64,000 nt of DNA from an uncultured Gammaproteobacteria bacterium (GTDB lineage Bacteria; Pseudomonadota; Gammaproteobacteria; Arenicellales; Poriferihabitantaceae), in assembly GCA_947259885.1 (NCBI GenBank), contig CAMYNW010000009.1, forward strand, positions 1-64,000, read 5' to 3'. A model generated the notes under the pieces. That model worked only from the letters and a program-made list of their open reading frames with translations. It did not search any database and had not been told where the DNA came from. Positions 18,662-27,347 of the stretch are shown one piece after another. Within the stretch, counting starts at the first letter, position 1, and the number at the start of each line of letters is the position of its first letter. The position numbers and the translations under genes were made by a program.

Positions 18662-19822
18662 ATGAATTATCCGTTAACCGAAGAACAATCACTGCTGGTA
18701 GATTCGCTGCGCAGTTTTCGCCAACAGGAACTCGAGCCCCATGAAGCGGAAGTAGATCGAACCGGTGAAGTGCCCGAGGAACTTGGCCAACACATCAAGC
18801 AGCGCGCGATAGAGATGGGTTTTTATGCACCAAATCTGCCGGAGGAGATCGGAGGCGGCGGACTCGACTATAAATGTCTGGCACTATTCGAGCGCGAGCT
18901 CGGAAAAAGCAGTTACGGACTGCATGGTTTCCTGCACCGCCCTTCTGAAATTCTAATGGCCTGCGAAGGGGAACAGATTGATCAGTATCTGATGCCCTGC
19001 GTGAGCGGCGATAGAAAAGAAGTCTTTGCATTAACCGAGCCGGGAGCGGGCTCGGACATTCTTTCGATGACGACTCGCGGGATTCAGGCGGGAGATGAAT
19101 ATGTGATTAACGGCGCCAAACATTTTATCAGCAGCCCGGTGATGCCTGATTTCGCGATCTTGTTTGCCTGGACCGGTGTACAACAGACCAGCCGCGGCGA
19201 ACGTAAACTGGTCACCGCTTTTTTGGTTGATCGCGACACCCCTGGCTTCGAAATAAACCGAGGGCCACGCTGCGCCGCCCAGCGTGCCTACCACACCTGG
19301 CAGCTTTCGTTTAACGATTGTCGCGTGCATGAGCGTCAGATTCTGGGAAAAGCCGGTCAGGGATTTGAACTAGCTGATAAATGGCTCAAGATGGGCAGGG
19401 TCTGGGTCGCTGCAGCCGCCTGCGGCAGAATGGAACGCCTGCTGGATCTTGCCGCGGAGTATGCGAGCCAGCGTAAGCAATTCGGCCAACCGATCGGTAA
19501 GTTCCAGGGCACTTCTTTTAAACTCGCGGATATGGCCACCGAACTTCAAGCTGCCGATCTGCTGGTGATGCATGCCGCCGACAAGGCTGATCGAGGGGTC
19601 ATGGAACCGAACGATGCGGCCATGGCTAAGCTGTTTGCTTCTGAAGCGGTAGGCAGAGCCGCGGATCATGCGATTCAGATTTATGGTGGCATGGGTCTGA
19701 TGGAAGAAATGCCGATAGAGCGTCTTTGGCGAGACGCACGACTTGACAGAATCTGGGACGGGACTTCTGAAATCCAGCGCCATATCATTTCAAGATCTAT
19801 CCTGCGTCACTACGAATCCTGA
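18662..19822 (+). CDS. Acyl-CoA dehydrogenase (candidate gamma-butyrobetainyl-CoA dehydrogenase)
   Basis: This 386-residue flavoprotein is of the acyl-CoA dehydrogenase family. It has FALTEPGAGSDILSM (FAD/substrate motif), the C-terminal RKQFGQPIGKFQGTSFKLAD and QIYGGMGLMEEMPIERLWRD. In many family members the catalytic base is the Glu of a YEGT motif; here the equivalent is WDGTSEIQR, with Asp366 in that place. The divergent CaiD-type operon and the ADP-forming CoA ligase 5 bp downstream suggest it oxidises gamma-butyrobetainyl-CoA to crotonobetainyl-CoA. Substrate is inference; family is certain. Confidence 0.85.
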   Translation: MNYPLTEEQSLLVDSLRSFRQQELEPHEAEVDRTGEVPEELGQHIKQRAIEMGFYAPNLPEEIGGGGLDYKCLALFERELGKSSYGLHGFLHRPSEILMACEGEQIDQYLMPCVSGDRKEVFALTEPGAGSDILSMTTRGIQAGDEYVINGAKHFISSPVMPDFAILFAWTGVQQTSRGERKLVTAFLVDRDTPGFEINRGPRCAAQRAYHTWQLSFNDCRVHERQILGKAGQGFELADKWLKMGRVWVAAAACGRMERLLDLAAEYASQRKQFGQPIGKFQGTSFKLADMATELQAADLLVMHAADKADRGVMEPNDAAMAKLFASEAVGRAADHAIQIYGGMGLMEEMPIERLWRDARLDRIWDGTSEIQRHIISRSILRHYES

Positions 19823-19827
19823 AAGCC

Positions 19828-21921
19828 ATGCTAAAGGCTAATCTCAAACGTCTATTAAATCCGCGTCACATCGCCTTTGTTGGCGGACATGACGCAGCCT
19901 TCAGTGCGAGCCAGTGTGCCGAACAATTTACCGGACCCGTATGGGGCGTCAATCCGGGACGCAAAACGTTAGGCGGTGTGCCCTGCTATCCAACGGTGCG
20001 GGACCTGCCGGAAGCACCGGACGCAGTATTCATAGCGACGCCGAGAAGCGCGACCACCGATGTGATGCGTGAACTCAACGCAATAGGTGCTGGAGGCGCG
20101 GTATGTTTTACCGCGGGCTATGGAGAGCTCGGACAAGAAGGACAGAGAGCGGAACGAGAACTGATCGAAGCTGCCGGAAATATGGCACTGGTCGGCCCCA
20201 ACTGCTACGGACTAGTCAATTACACCAATGGTGCCATATTGTGGCCCTTTGGCGCAGGTAAAAGCGGATGTCAAAGAGGCATTGCGTTGATCATGCAAAG
20301 CGGGATGCTACCGGCGAACATGACCATGAATGATCGTTCAGTCCCGATCACCTTTGTGATCTCCGCGGGTAACCAGTCGGTCCTTGCGATCGAGGATTAC
20401 ATGGAAGAGTTGGTGGATGACTCCCGAGTGACCGCGATTGGAATTTATGCCGAAGGAATTAAAGATATTGAAAAGTTTTCGCAAGCGGCGGTAAAAGCAC
20501 TCCAGGCAGAAAAACCGGTAGCGATCATCAAAGCAGGACAATCAGAGATTGCGGCTTCCTTATCGATGACCCACACCGGCTCATTGTCGGGCTCAGATGA
20601 TGCCTTTCAGGCACTGTTCGATCAGCTAGGTGTAATCCGTGTTGACGCGCCAGCAGAAATGCTGGAAACACTCAAATTTCTCTCCGTTTCCGGCGCACCG
20701 AAAGGCAACCGTATCGCCGGATTTACCTGCTCTGGAGGTGACGCGGCGATGCTTGCGGATCGTTGCGATCGGGCCTGCCTCGAATTACCTCGTCCAGTGG
20801 AGCAGACAAAAGCAACACTCACCCAGCTGTTACCAGACATCGCCACAGTCACCAATCCGCTCGACTACACCACGCCTCTTTGGGGAAACCGCGAGGTAAT
20901 GCCAAAAGTGTTCGGTGCAATGGTGGCGGAAGGCTACGACGCCGCTGTGGTGATTCAGGATTTTCCACCTCATCATATCCATAGTGACTTAACCCTTTAT
21001 CACAATGATGCACACTCTTTCATTACAGCCTGTAGCGAGAGAGGCTTACCCTCAGCAATCTGCAGTGACCTGCCGGAAAACATCGACCAACAAACCCGGG
21101 AGCTGATGATTGCTGAAGGTGTAACCCCGCTTCAGGGTATTGATACCGGTATCAATGCGTTAGCCAATGCTTGTCGTTATGGCATCCGGCGTCATAAGCT
21201 GATGGCAGAGAAATCTGGCATCAGATTTACGCCATTAACGGTACCGAGTAAAAATCAGAGCTGTATGATCCTGGACGAATGGGAAAGCAAAAAGCAGCTC
21301 AGCACCGCGGGCGTGTCGGTGCCCAAGGGCCTATTGTGCGCGCTGGAAGAAGTATCCAGCACAGCAATCGAAGTCGATTATCCGGTTGCGGTTAAAGCGG
21401 CCAGTAAATCGTTACCGCATAAGTCTGAGGCTGGTGCTGTAAAAATTGGATTACAGAATTACCAAGAAGTTACCGCAGCTATCGCCCAGATTCAGCGTGC
21501 GGTGCAGCGCTTCAACCCCGACCTAAGCGTGACTCATATTTTAATTGAATCCATGGTTGAAGATGTGGTCGCGGAATTGCTGGTCGGTATCGATACCGAT
21601 CCACAGTTTGGTCAGATCATGGTGATCGCCGGGGGTGGCGTCTGGGTCGAACTGATCAAAGATAAATCAACTTTACTGCTACCCACCAGTGCACCGCGGG
21701 TTCTGGAAGCGCTACAACGATTGAAGATCTTCTCATTGCTGCAGGGATTTCGGGGCCGACCTGGCTGCAATCTCAATCAGGTCGTGGAAGCAATAATGCG
21801 TATTGCCGGTTTCGCCGCAGACAATAAAGACCAGATAGTCGAGATGGACATCAATCCATTAATAGTCACTACAAACGCAGCCGTTGCCGCGGACGTGATG
21901 ATAAGGAAAGTCCGGGACTGA
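19828..21921 (+). CDS. ADP-forming acyl-CoA ligase (acetate-CoA ligase family, fused subunits)
   Basis: This 697-residue protein has a CoA-binding Rossmann domain (about residues 1-130, opening NPRHIAFVGGHDAAFSA) and a succinyl-CoA-synthetase-like domain (about 140-450) with the phosphohistidine candidate in MTHTGSLSGSDDAF. A C-terminal ATP-grasp domain (about 470-697) contains VAVKAASKSLPHKSEAGAV and ends in VEMDINPLIVT. Alpha and beta subunits are fused, as in bacterial ADP-forming acyl-CoA synthetases. Starting 5 bp after the acyl-CoA dehydrogenase, it probably activates the same substrate, perhaps gamma-butyrobetaine, carnitine or crotonobetaine. Confidence 0.88.
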   Translation: MLKANLKRLLNPRHIAFVGGHDAAFSASQCAEQFTGPVWGVNPGRKTLGGVPCYPTVRDLPEAPDAVFIATPRSATTDVMRELNAIGAGGAVCFTAGYGELGQEGQRAERELIEAAGNMALVGPNCYGLVNYTNGAILWPFGAGKSGCQRGIALIMQSGMLPANMTMNDRSVPITFVISAGNQSVLAIEDYMEELVDDSRVTAIGIYAEGIKDIEKFSQAAVKALQAEKPVAIIKAGQSEIAASLSMTHTGSLSGSDDAFQALFDQLGVIRVDAPAEMLETLKFLSVSGAPKGNRIAGFTCSGGDAAMLADRCDRACLELPRPVEQTKATLTQLLPDIATVTNPLDYTTPLWGNREVMPKVFGAMVAEGYDAAVVIQDFPPHHIHSDLTLYHNDAHSFITACSERGLPSAICSDLPENIDQQTRELMIAEGVTPLQGIDTGINALANACRYGIRRHKLMAEKSGIRFTPLTVPSKNQSCMILDEWESKKQLSTAGVSVPKGLLCALEEVSSTAIEVDYPVAVKAASKSLPHKSEAGAVKIGLQNYQEVTAAIAQIQRAVQRFNPDLSVTHILIESMVEDVVAELLVGIDTDPQFGQIMVIAGGGVWVELIKDKSTLLLPTSAPRVLEALQRLKIFSLLQGFRGRPGCNLNQVVEAIMRIAGFAADNKDQIVEMDINPLIVTTNAAVAADVMIRKVRD

Positions 21922-22421
21922 TTTTCTCACATGTAATAAAAGGCCGGCTTTTTTGATCGAAAGCGCAGTACTTCAGATTAAGCGAACCACCAACGTTCAG
22001 GCCGGGTCAAAGTCTAGAGCCTTTTTTGCCTTACTCGCCCCGGCTCTACCCAGCAGTGCCGTGGCGCTGAACATGAAGTTACAATGACTAACATTACCGA
22101 CTTTAAATGTCGACCATATATCATTGTATTTGATACTTTTCTTTAGCATTTATATTGGCTGACCACTCGATCGGTTTAACAATATCAAACTTTATAAGCA
22201 TACGAGTTCTCCGCAATTGCATAGGTAAATTGTCATTAGACTGATGCGTGTTTTGATTGACGAATTGCGCCATGAACTTGCGACTGCTCTCCGATAGCAC
22301 AGGGAATTTTCTTTTGGATGTGTCTTAAGGCTCAGGCCAAGTTGAATTAGCTCATCAGGAGTTGCTTTTTACCCCACTACAGGTCAATCTCCGGCCTGGT
22401 CATACATAGAAAAGACGGCAC
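21922..22421. other. 500-bp gap with no gene recognised
   Basis: No ORF with coding character is visible on either strand. Just after the ligase stop, AAAAGGCCGGCTTTTTT (21938-21954) is a GC-rich dyad ending in a T-tract. It has no room for a loop, so it is at best a weak terminator. The rest is AT-rich in the middle (22080-22200) and presumably carries the gshA promoter. Confidence 0.5.
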
Positions 22422-23996
22422 ATGTCGCTTGAACAATCCTTTGCCAGAATCATAAATGGCGGCATGGAAAGGCATTTTCAGTATCTGCAACGTGGAATTG
22501 AGAAGGAGAGCCTGCGGGTCAATCCGGACGGCACGCTGGCAAAGACCCCCCACCCCAAGGCACTGGGGTCTGCCCTGACTCATTCCTCAATCACCACCGA
22601 CTATTCCGAGGCACTGCTAGAATTCGTGACGCCTGTGCATACGAATATCGATGCCCTTCTGAAACAGCTCACCGATATCCATCATTTCACCTACCAAAAT
22701 GTGGGCGATGAAAAACTATGGGTTAACAGTATGCCCTGTGTGATGGAGGGCGATGAAATGATTCGTATCGCTCGTTATGGCAGCTCAAACGTCGCCAAGA
22801 TGAAAGAGGCTTACCGTCGAGGCTTGGGGCATCGTTACGGGCGACTCATGCAGACCATTGCCGGGATACACTTCAACTTCTCCCTGCCGGAACAATTTTG
22901 GGACGAATATCTTGAGTTTGAAGATCGCGCAGATCGAAAAGCACAAAAATCAGCACACTACTTCGCGCTGACTCGAAATTTTCTTAGGCATTCGTGGCTC
23001 GCCTGTTATCTTTTCGGCGCCTCACCCGCGGTATGCAAGAGCTTTCTCAACGGGCGCCAGCACCATCTGGATGAGCACGATGGACATAGTTTCTATGCAC
23101 CATTCGCCACTTCCCTGCGTCTCAGTGATCTGGGCTATAGCAATAATGTCCAGGCGGGCATCGAAATCTGTTACGACACGCTGGAGGAATACGCGTCCAC
23201 CCTACTTCAGGCAATTCAGACTCCGCATCCTGCCTACCAGGTTATTCCTCAGATCATCGATGGCAAATATCAGCAGCTTAATCCCAACCTGCTGCAGATT
23301 GAAAACGAGTTTTATGCGGTTATCCGCCCGAAACAGATTGCCGAATCCGGCGAGAGCCCTTCGCGCGCACTGATGGATCGGGGAGTGGAATACGTGGAAG
23401 TGCGCAGTCTCGATTTAAATCCCTTTGCGCCCGTAGGCATCGATGCCGAATGCATACGATTTTTCGATGTGTTCCTGTTGTTTTGCCTGTTGAGCGACAG
23501 CCCACCGATTTCATCTCAAGAGAGACATGAAGCGGCTGAGAATCGGCAACGTGCGGTACTTTCTGGGCGACAATCCGGCTTGATGTTAAGTCTATACAAT
23601 GACGAAATACCATTTAAATCTGCAGCCAACAGGCTTTTAGCCCGAGTAAGCGACGTGGCATCATTGCTCGATGATGTCGTAGGCGGCAATGCGTATCGTT
23701 CCGCAATAGAGAACCAACGCGCCAGAGTAGAAGACGCAAACCTGACCCCGTCAGCAAAAATTCTTGCGGAAATGGAAAGGGACCATGATAGCTTCTACGC
23801 GTTTGCCATGAGCAAGGCCAAAGAACATGAGAAACACTTCAAGGATCTGGTGATGGATCAGCAAACGATGAAGCAGTATCAAGATGAAGCCGCTGCTTCC
23901 CTGGAGCGTCAGCGACAGATCGAAGAATCAGACCTATTGCCATTTGATGAGTTTCTGGTTCAATACTTTGCCAGACAAAACCAGACCACGGCCTAA
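22422..23996 (+). CDS. gshA: Glutamate-cysteine ligase
   Basis: This 524-residue class I (gammaproteobacterial) gamma-glutamylcysteine synthetase performs the first step of glutathione synthesis. Recognised stretches are RGIEKESLRVNPDGTLAKTPH near the N-terminus, TTDYSEALLEFVTPVH, HFNFSLPEQFW and DRGVEYVEVRSLDLNPFAP. Length is normal for E. coli-type GshA. It starts at the ATG of MSLEQSF after an A-rich leader. It is followed after 4 bp by a GFA-family gene that is probably co-transcribed. Confidence 0.96.
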   Translation: MSLEQSFARIINGGMERHFQYLQRGIEKESLRVNPDGTLAKTPHPKALGSALTHSSITTDYSEALLEFVTPVHTNIDALLKQLTDIHHFTYQNVGDEKLWVNSMPCVMEGDEMIRIARYGSSNVAKMKEAYRRGLGHRYGRLMQTIAGIHFNFSLPEQFWDEYLEFEDRADRKAQKSAHYFALTRNFLRHSWLACYLFGASPAVCKSFLNGRQHHLDEHDGHSFYAPFATSLRLSDLGYSNNVQAGIEICYDTLEEYASTLLQAIQTPHPAYQVIPQIIDGKYQQLNPNLLQIENEFYAVIRPKQIAESGESPSRALMDRGVEYVEVRSLDLNPFAPVGIDAECIRFFDVFLLFCLLSDSPPISSQERHEAAENRQRAVLSGRQSGLMLSLYNDEIPFKSAANRLLARVSDVASLLDDVVGGNAYRSAIENQRARVEDANLTPSAKILAEMERDHDSFYAFAMSKAKEHEKHFKDLVMDQQTMKQYQDEAAASLERQRQIEESDLLPFDEFLVQYFARQNQTTA

Positions 23997-24000
23997 AGAG

Positions 24001-24396
24001 ATGAGTAAAATTTCTGGCAGCTGCCTATGCAAAGAGGTTCGGTTTGAGGCTGACTCGATCCGCGGACCTGGCAGCGCGTGCAACTGCATCATGTGTCAGA
24101 AATCGCACGGCGGACCGTTCGGCGCCTATGTCACCCTTGACGGATTTCGCTGGATCAGCGGTGAGGACCAGATCACCAGCTTTCAGTCGAGCGAGCATTG
24201 CACTCGCAGTTTCTGCAGCCGATGCGGGACTACACTGCAATTCTATGACACCCGCAAGCCCGATATCGCAAGCCTCGCCGTAAGTGCCCTTGACGGGGAT
24301 CATGACGCCACCATCGGCTCACATATCTACGTCAATACTCGAGTGGACTGGCATCCCATCCTCGACGATCTGCCTCAATTTTCTGAGAGCATTTAA
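24001..24396 (+). CDS. GFA-family zinc protein
   Basis: This is a 131-residue protein of the glutathione-dependent formaldehyde-activating enzyme (GFA/Mss4-like) fold. Zinc ligands are visible as GSCLCKEVRF, SACNCIMCQKSHGG and FCSRCGTTL. Only a few GFA proteins act on formaldehyde; most have unknown function. The start at ATG 24001 sits 4 bp after the gshA stop; a longer in-frame reading into gshA is not needed. Linkage to gshA makes a glutathione-related role plausible. Confidence 0.88.
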   Translation: MSKISGSCLCKEVRFEADSIRGPGSACNCIMCQKSHGGPFGAYVTLDGFRWISGEDQITSFQSSEHCTRSFCSRCGTTLQFYDTRKPDIASLAVSALDGDHDATIGSHIYVNTRVDWHPILDDLPQFSESI

Positions 24397-24537
24397 TCAG
24401 CGGCCAATCCCACCAGTTTACCTGACCGAGATTTCCCGGGCACGTCAGTTGCTCCTAGACTAAACACTCCGCCTCGTTGCGAACAGGCGGATATTGTCGG
24501 TGTTAGAATTACCTTAGTCTATTATTGGTAATTGGGT

Positions 24538-24579
24538 GCTGATTCGCGGTGATATTCTCTGCCGCCTCACCGAATCAGC
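24538..24579. other. Long imperfect inverted repeat between GFA gene and HisA-VOC gene
   Basis: GCTGATTCGCGGTGA (24538-24552) pairs with TCACCGAATCAGC (24567-24579) with a 2-base bulge and a 14-base loop. It lies 46 bp upstream of the HisA-VOC start. No T-tract follows, so a 5'-UTR structure or a processing site is as likely as a terminator. Confidence 0.4.
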
Positions 24580-24625
24580 GGCATAAATTACCGAACCCAC
24601 TCGCATTCATCCGAGGTACCAACGA

Positions 24626-25756
24626 ATGATTGTTTATCCAGATATTGAAATAAAAGACGGCAAGACCGTAAATCTCACTCGAGGATTGGAAAACAATCCC
24701 ACGATCTATGACATTTCTCCGCTTAATGCCGCTAAGCAGTTTGAAGCCGACGGTGCGGAATGGCTCCACGTGATCGATATTGACGGTGTCTTCCAGGGCG
24801 GCCGGCATAATGCTGAGGTGATCTGCGAAATCATTGAACAAGTTAAGATCCCCGTGCAGGTCGGCGGCGGTATTCGAACCGCTAGCGCAGTTGACTGGTG
24901 GCTCGAACATGGTGCCGCCAGAGTGGTCCTTGGGACTGCAGCCGTAGTCGATCAACATCTGGTATGGGGAGCATGCGGAAGACATCCTGGCAAAGTTGTG
25001 GTGGCAGTAGACGCTAAAGATGGATTAGCAATGATTGACGGCTGGCGCACGCAAACCAGTTTCAATGCCCTGGACCTCGCCAGGAAGTTTGAAAACAGCG
25101 GGGTCGCTGCGATTATTTATACCGACATCAATCGCTTTGAAGAAGACCCGGAGAGCAGCCTCGCACCGACCACGGAGATGGGCACAGAGCTGAATATTCC
25201 AGTGATCTCCACAGGTACCGTGAGCAATCTCGACGATATTTCAAATCTAAGACTACTGCCGAATATTGATGGCGTGATTATCGGCCGCGCACTCTTCAAT
25301 AAAACCTTCAACCTCAAGCAGGCATTAGAGGTCGCCCAAGAACCGGGCGTGGATTCCAGCCTTGCAACGACGGGTGTAGCGCCTAGACACCCTGACGTAA
25401 CATATTTGCCGGCTAAACACATTAACTGTTTCTCCGTGTACGCAACTGACACTGACAAGAGTGTCGCCTTCTACGACAAACTGGGTTTCACCCAACACAA
25501 AAATGACGTGTTTGGCGAAAAGGGAACGATTGAATTGCGCCACCAGTGCGGCGCAGGTGTCCTGCTGATCCCGATTCAGGACAAAGTCATCTCACCCGGT
25601 CATGCGTTTGTCGGCGTGGACTCAATCGCGAAGACTCGAAGTCATCTTGAATTAAAGGATATTAAATATGATGAATCCCGCACTAGCGAAGGACACACAT
25701 TCCTCGGCGTGAAAGATCCGGATGGCAACACAATCAAATTCTCGGTCGAATATTAG
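24626..25756 (+). CDS. HisA-like TIM barrel fused to a VOC (glyoxalase-fold) domain
   Basis: Residues 1-240 are clearly HisA-like: KDGKTVNLTRG, HVIDIDGVFQGG, IPVQVGGGIRTASAVDWWLE and DGVIIGRALFNK. Residues about 262-376 form a VOC domain (INCFSVYATDTDKSVAFYDK ... GVKDPDGNTIKFSVEY). True HisA uses Asp8 as catalytic residue; here position 8 is Glu. The second active-site Asp (Asp129 in VAVDAKDG) is kept. The second phosphate-binding half is altered: DINRFEEDPESS replaces the usual DISRDGTLSGPN, and STGT replaces SGG. Ordinary histidine biosynthesis is therefore doubtful. The gene stands alone, not in a his operon. Confidence 0.8.
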   Translation: MIVYPDIEIKDGKTVNLTRGLENNPTIYDISPLNAAKQFEADGAEWLHVIDIDGVFQGGRHNAEVICEIIEQVKIPVQVGGGIRTASAVDWWLEHGAARVVLGTAAVVDQHLVWGACGRHPGKVVVAVDAKDGLAMIDGWRTQTSFNALDLARKFENSGVAAIIYTDINRFEEDPESSLAPTTEMGTELNIPVISTGTVSNLDDISNLRLLPNIDGVIIGRALFNKTFNLKQALEVAQEPGVDSSLATTGVAPRHPDVTYLPAKHINCFSVYATDTDKSVAFYDKLGFTQHKNDVFGEKGTIELRHQCGAGVLLIPIQDKVISPGHAFVGVDSIAKTRSHLELKDIKYDESRTSEGHTFLGVKDPDGNTIKFSVEY

Positions 25757-25836
25757 ATCGAGGGCACCCTGCTGTTAATGCGCCCGTGGCTTGTTTAATT
25801 TCGGGTTAAAATTCCCCCGACCATTTCAAACACCAC

Positions 25837-25913
25837 GCCCCGGTAGCTCAGCAGGATAGAGCAGCCGCCTCCTAAGCGGCAGGTCGGAGGTTCGAATCCT
25901 CTCTGGGGCGCCA
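25837..25913 (+). tRNA. tRNA-Arg (CCT)
   Basis: A complete cloverleaf is present: acceptor GCCCCGG/CTGGGGC, D arm GCTCAGCAGGATAGAGC, anticodon stem GCCGC/GCGGC with loop CTCCTAA (anticodon CCT), T arm GGAGGTTCGAATCCTCT and encoded CCA. Its 3' half is duplicated at 35775-35821, and a different tRNA 3' fragment lies at 26184-26235, so the gene is evidently a preferred integration point. Confidence 0.96.
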
Positions 25914-25985
25914 AAATACAAATGCCACCCGCGGGGTGGTGTTTTTATTTTGTGGTTTAGAAAGTGTTTTGAGAACCTCCGACAG
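25867..25985. repeat. Left copy of the ~119-bp direct repeat flanking the pst island
   Basis: From GCCTCCTAAGCGGC in the anticodon arm of tRNA-Arg, through the CCA and the terminator, to 25985, this stretch is about 91% identical by eye to 35775-35893. It is longer than the usual att core. That suggests an old duplication or an integration that carried the flank with it. Confidence 0.85.
25925..25950 (+). terminator. Intrinsic terminator of tRNA-Arg
   Basis: CCACCC-GCG-GGGTGG followed by TGTTTTTATTTT lies 11 bp after the CCA. The same hairpin, with loop GAA, recurs in the right copy. Confidence 0.85.
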
Positions 25986-26003
25986 ACAAAATGTGGGTTC
26001 GAC

Positions 26004-26084
26004 AAAACCGCACAAGCGGTTTTGAACGTCGCTTCAGCGACGGTCTGCGAGGCCCGACCCGAAGGGTGAGGCGCGATATGCGCC
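26004..26084. repeat. Four tandem short hairpins
   Basis: Four hairpins follow one another within 81 bp: AAAACCGC-ACAA-GCGGTTTT (26004-26023), CGTCGC-TTCA-GCGACG (26027-26042), ACCC-GA-GGGT (26057-26066) and GGCGC-GATAT-GCGCC (26070-26084). They lie directly beyond the tRNA-Arg terminator. No ORF with coding character covers them. They may be a mobile palindromic element or a structured RNA. Confidence 0.6.
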
Positions 26085-26183
26085 GAATAACCCTCTCTGG
26101 CGCGACAAAACCGTCGTCCCGGGCTCGTCCCGGGATCTCATCGTCGCTTCCCACGGGCTATTAGAACTCCAAGTCATTCAAAG

Positions 26184-26235
26184 TGACTGCATCCTAAGCA
26201 GTAGGTCGCAGGTTCGAATCCTGTCGAGGGCGCCA
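26184..26235 (+). pseudogene. tRNA 3'-half remnant (anticodon arm, T arm, CCA)
   Basis: The stretch has an anticodon stem-loop (ACTGC-ATCCTAA-GCAGT, anticodon CCT), a variable region, a T arm GCAGGTTCGAATCCTGT and an encoded GCCA end. No matching 5' half precedes it. It differs from the adjacent tRNA-Arg, so it came from another tRNA-Arg-like sequence rather than a copy of its neighbour. Such 3' fragments are typical att remnants of integrative elements. Confidence 0.75.
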
Positions 26236-26495
26236 AGATTTCAATCGCCTTGCTTTATCTTCCGCTATCGGATCATTAGCAGACCTTCAGCGAAGGGAAA
26301 TAGTGCCAGAGAATCAGGTCGCCAAACTCCATCCAATCGAACCTGCGTGGTAGTGTGCCCTCGCTACTGAAAGACGTCATTGGTTGATAAATCGATGTCG
26401 TTGATAGACCATGGATTGGTATCAACAAATCCTCTGGTAAATCAATCATCGGGTCAAATCAGGGGATTCAAGATCGCCCAAGTATTCGTGGCCTG

Positions 26496-27314
26496 TTACC
26501 CAAACCGGCCCTCAATATAGTCAGCGGTTTCCTTCTTTGCCGGCGTAACGAACAGGTCTTCCGTGGCAGTGTGTTCCATCACTTTGCCCATCAGCATGAA
26601 AATACATTCTTCACTGGCGCGGCGTGCCTGAGCCATGTTATGCGTCACGATCAGAATCGTATACTCACCGCGTAGTTCCCATATCAATTCCTCCACCGCG
26701 GCCGTCCCTTTCGGATCAAGCGCAGAACAGGGTTCGTCCATGAGTAATATCTTGGGTTTAACCGGCAACAGGCGGGCAATACAGAGTTTCTGCTGCTCTT
26801 CCAGGGACAGTTGGGTGGCTTTTCTGTTCAGATTATCTTTAACCTTGTCCCACAATAGCACCGTTCGAAGCGCATTTTCGACGATCTCTTCCTCCTCCGC
26901 CTTGTTGGTCTTCATGTGCTTGTTATGAATTCGATGGCCGAACAATACGTTATCCCTGATGGAAGCCGGCAGGGGATTAGGTCGTTGAAACACCATGCCG
27001 ATCTCTTTCCTGATTTGCACCAGTTCCACCGCGGGATCATAGATATTGTTGCCGAAGACATTGATGTTGCCATTAATGCGGACGTAGCCCAATCGTTCAT
27101 TGATTCGATTGACGCTGCGCAGATACGTCGATTTTCCGCACCCTGAAGGGCCAATCATCGAGGTGATCATGCCTTGCCGGATCTTCAGATTGACATCAAA
27201 GAGCGCCTGAAACGTGCCGTACCACAAATCAAGGTTCTGGGTATCTATGGCGAACTGATGCTCGCCGTTTTCTGGTGCTTCTGAAGTGTTGGTATTCACT
27301 GGTTTATCACTCAC
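26496..27314 (-). CDS. pstB: Phosphate ABC transporter ATP-binding protein PstB (first copy, degenerate signature)
   Basis: This is a 272-residue PstB. Walker A is GPSGCGKST (55-63), Q-loop Gln110 sits in MVFQRPNPLP, Walker B is ILLMDEP with Glu194, and H-loop His225 is in VTHNM. The ABC signature, normally LSGGQ, is LSLEEQ (169-174). Paired with the neighbouring PstB, whose signature is intact but whose Q- and H-loops are not, it would form an asymmetric ATPase dimer with one canonical site. It is the last gene of the pst operon, 33 bp after the other pstB. Confidence 0.93.
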   Translation of the reverse strand: MSDKPVNTNTSEAPENGEHQFAIDTQNLDLWYGTFQALFDVNLKIRQGMITSMIGPSGCGKSTYLRSVNRINERLGYVRINGNINVFGNNIYDPAVELVQIRKEIGMVFQRPNPLPASIRDNVLFGHRIHNKHMKTNKAEEEEIVENALRTVLLWDKVKDNLNRKATQLSLEEQQKLCIARLLPVKPKILLMDEPCSALDPKGTAAVEELIWELRGEYTILIVTHNMAQARRASEECIFMLMGKVMEHTATEDLFVTPAKKETADYIEGRFG

Positions 27315-27347
27315 CCTTTAACCTCCGCGGATAGTCGCTTCGCATGA

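Noticed and set aside
23884..24000. Longer N-terminus for the GFA protein
   Set aside because: It would overlap gshA by over 100 bp; the ATG at 24001 gives the normal family start.
26184..26235. Second functional tRNA-Arg
   Set aside because: Only the 3' half exists; no 5' acceptor strand or D arm can be found upstream.
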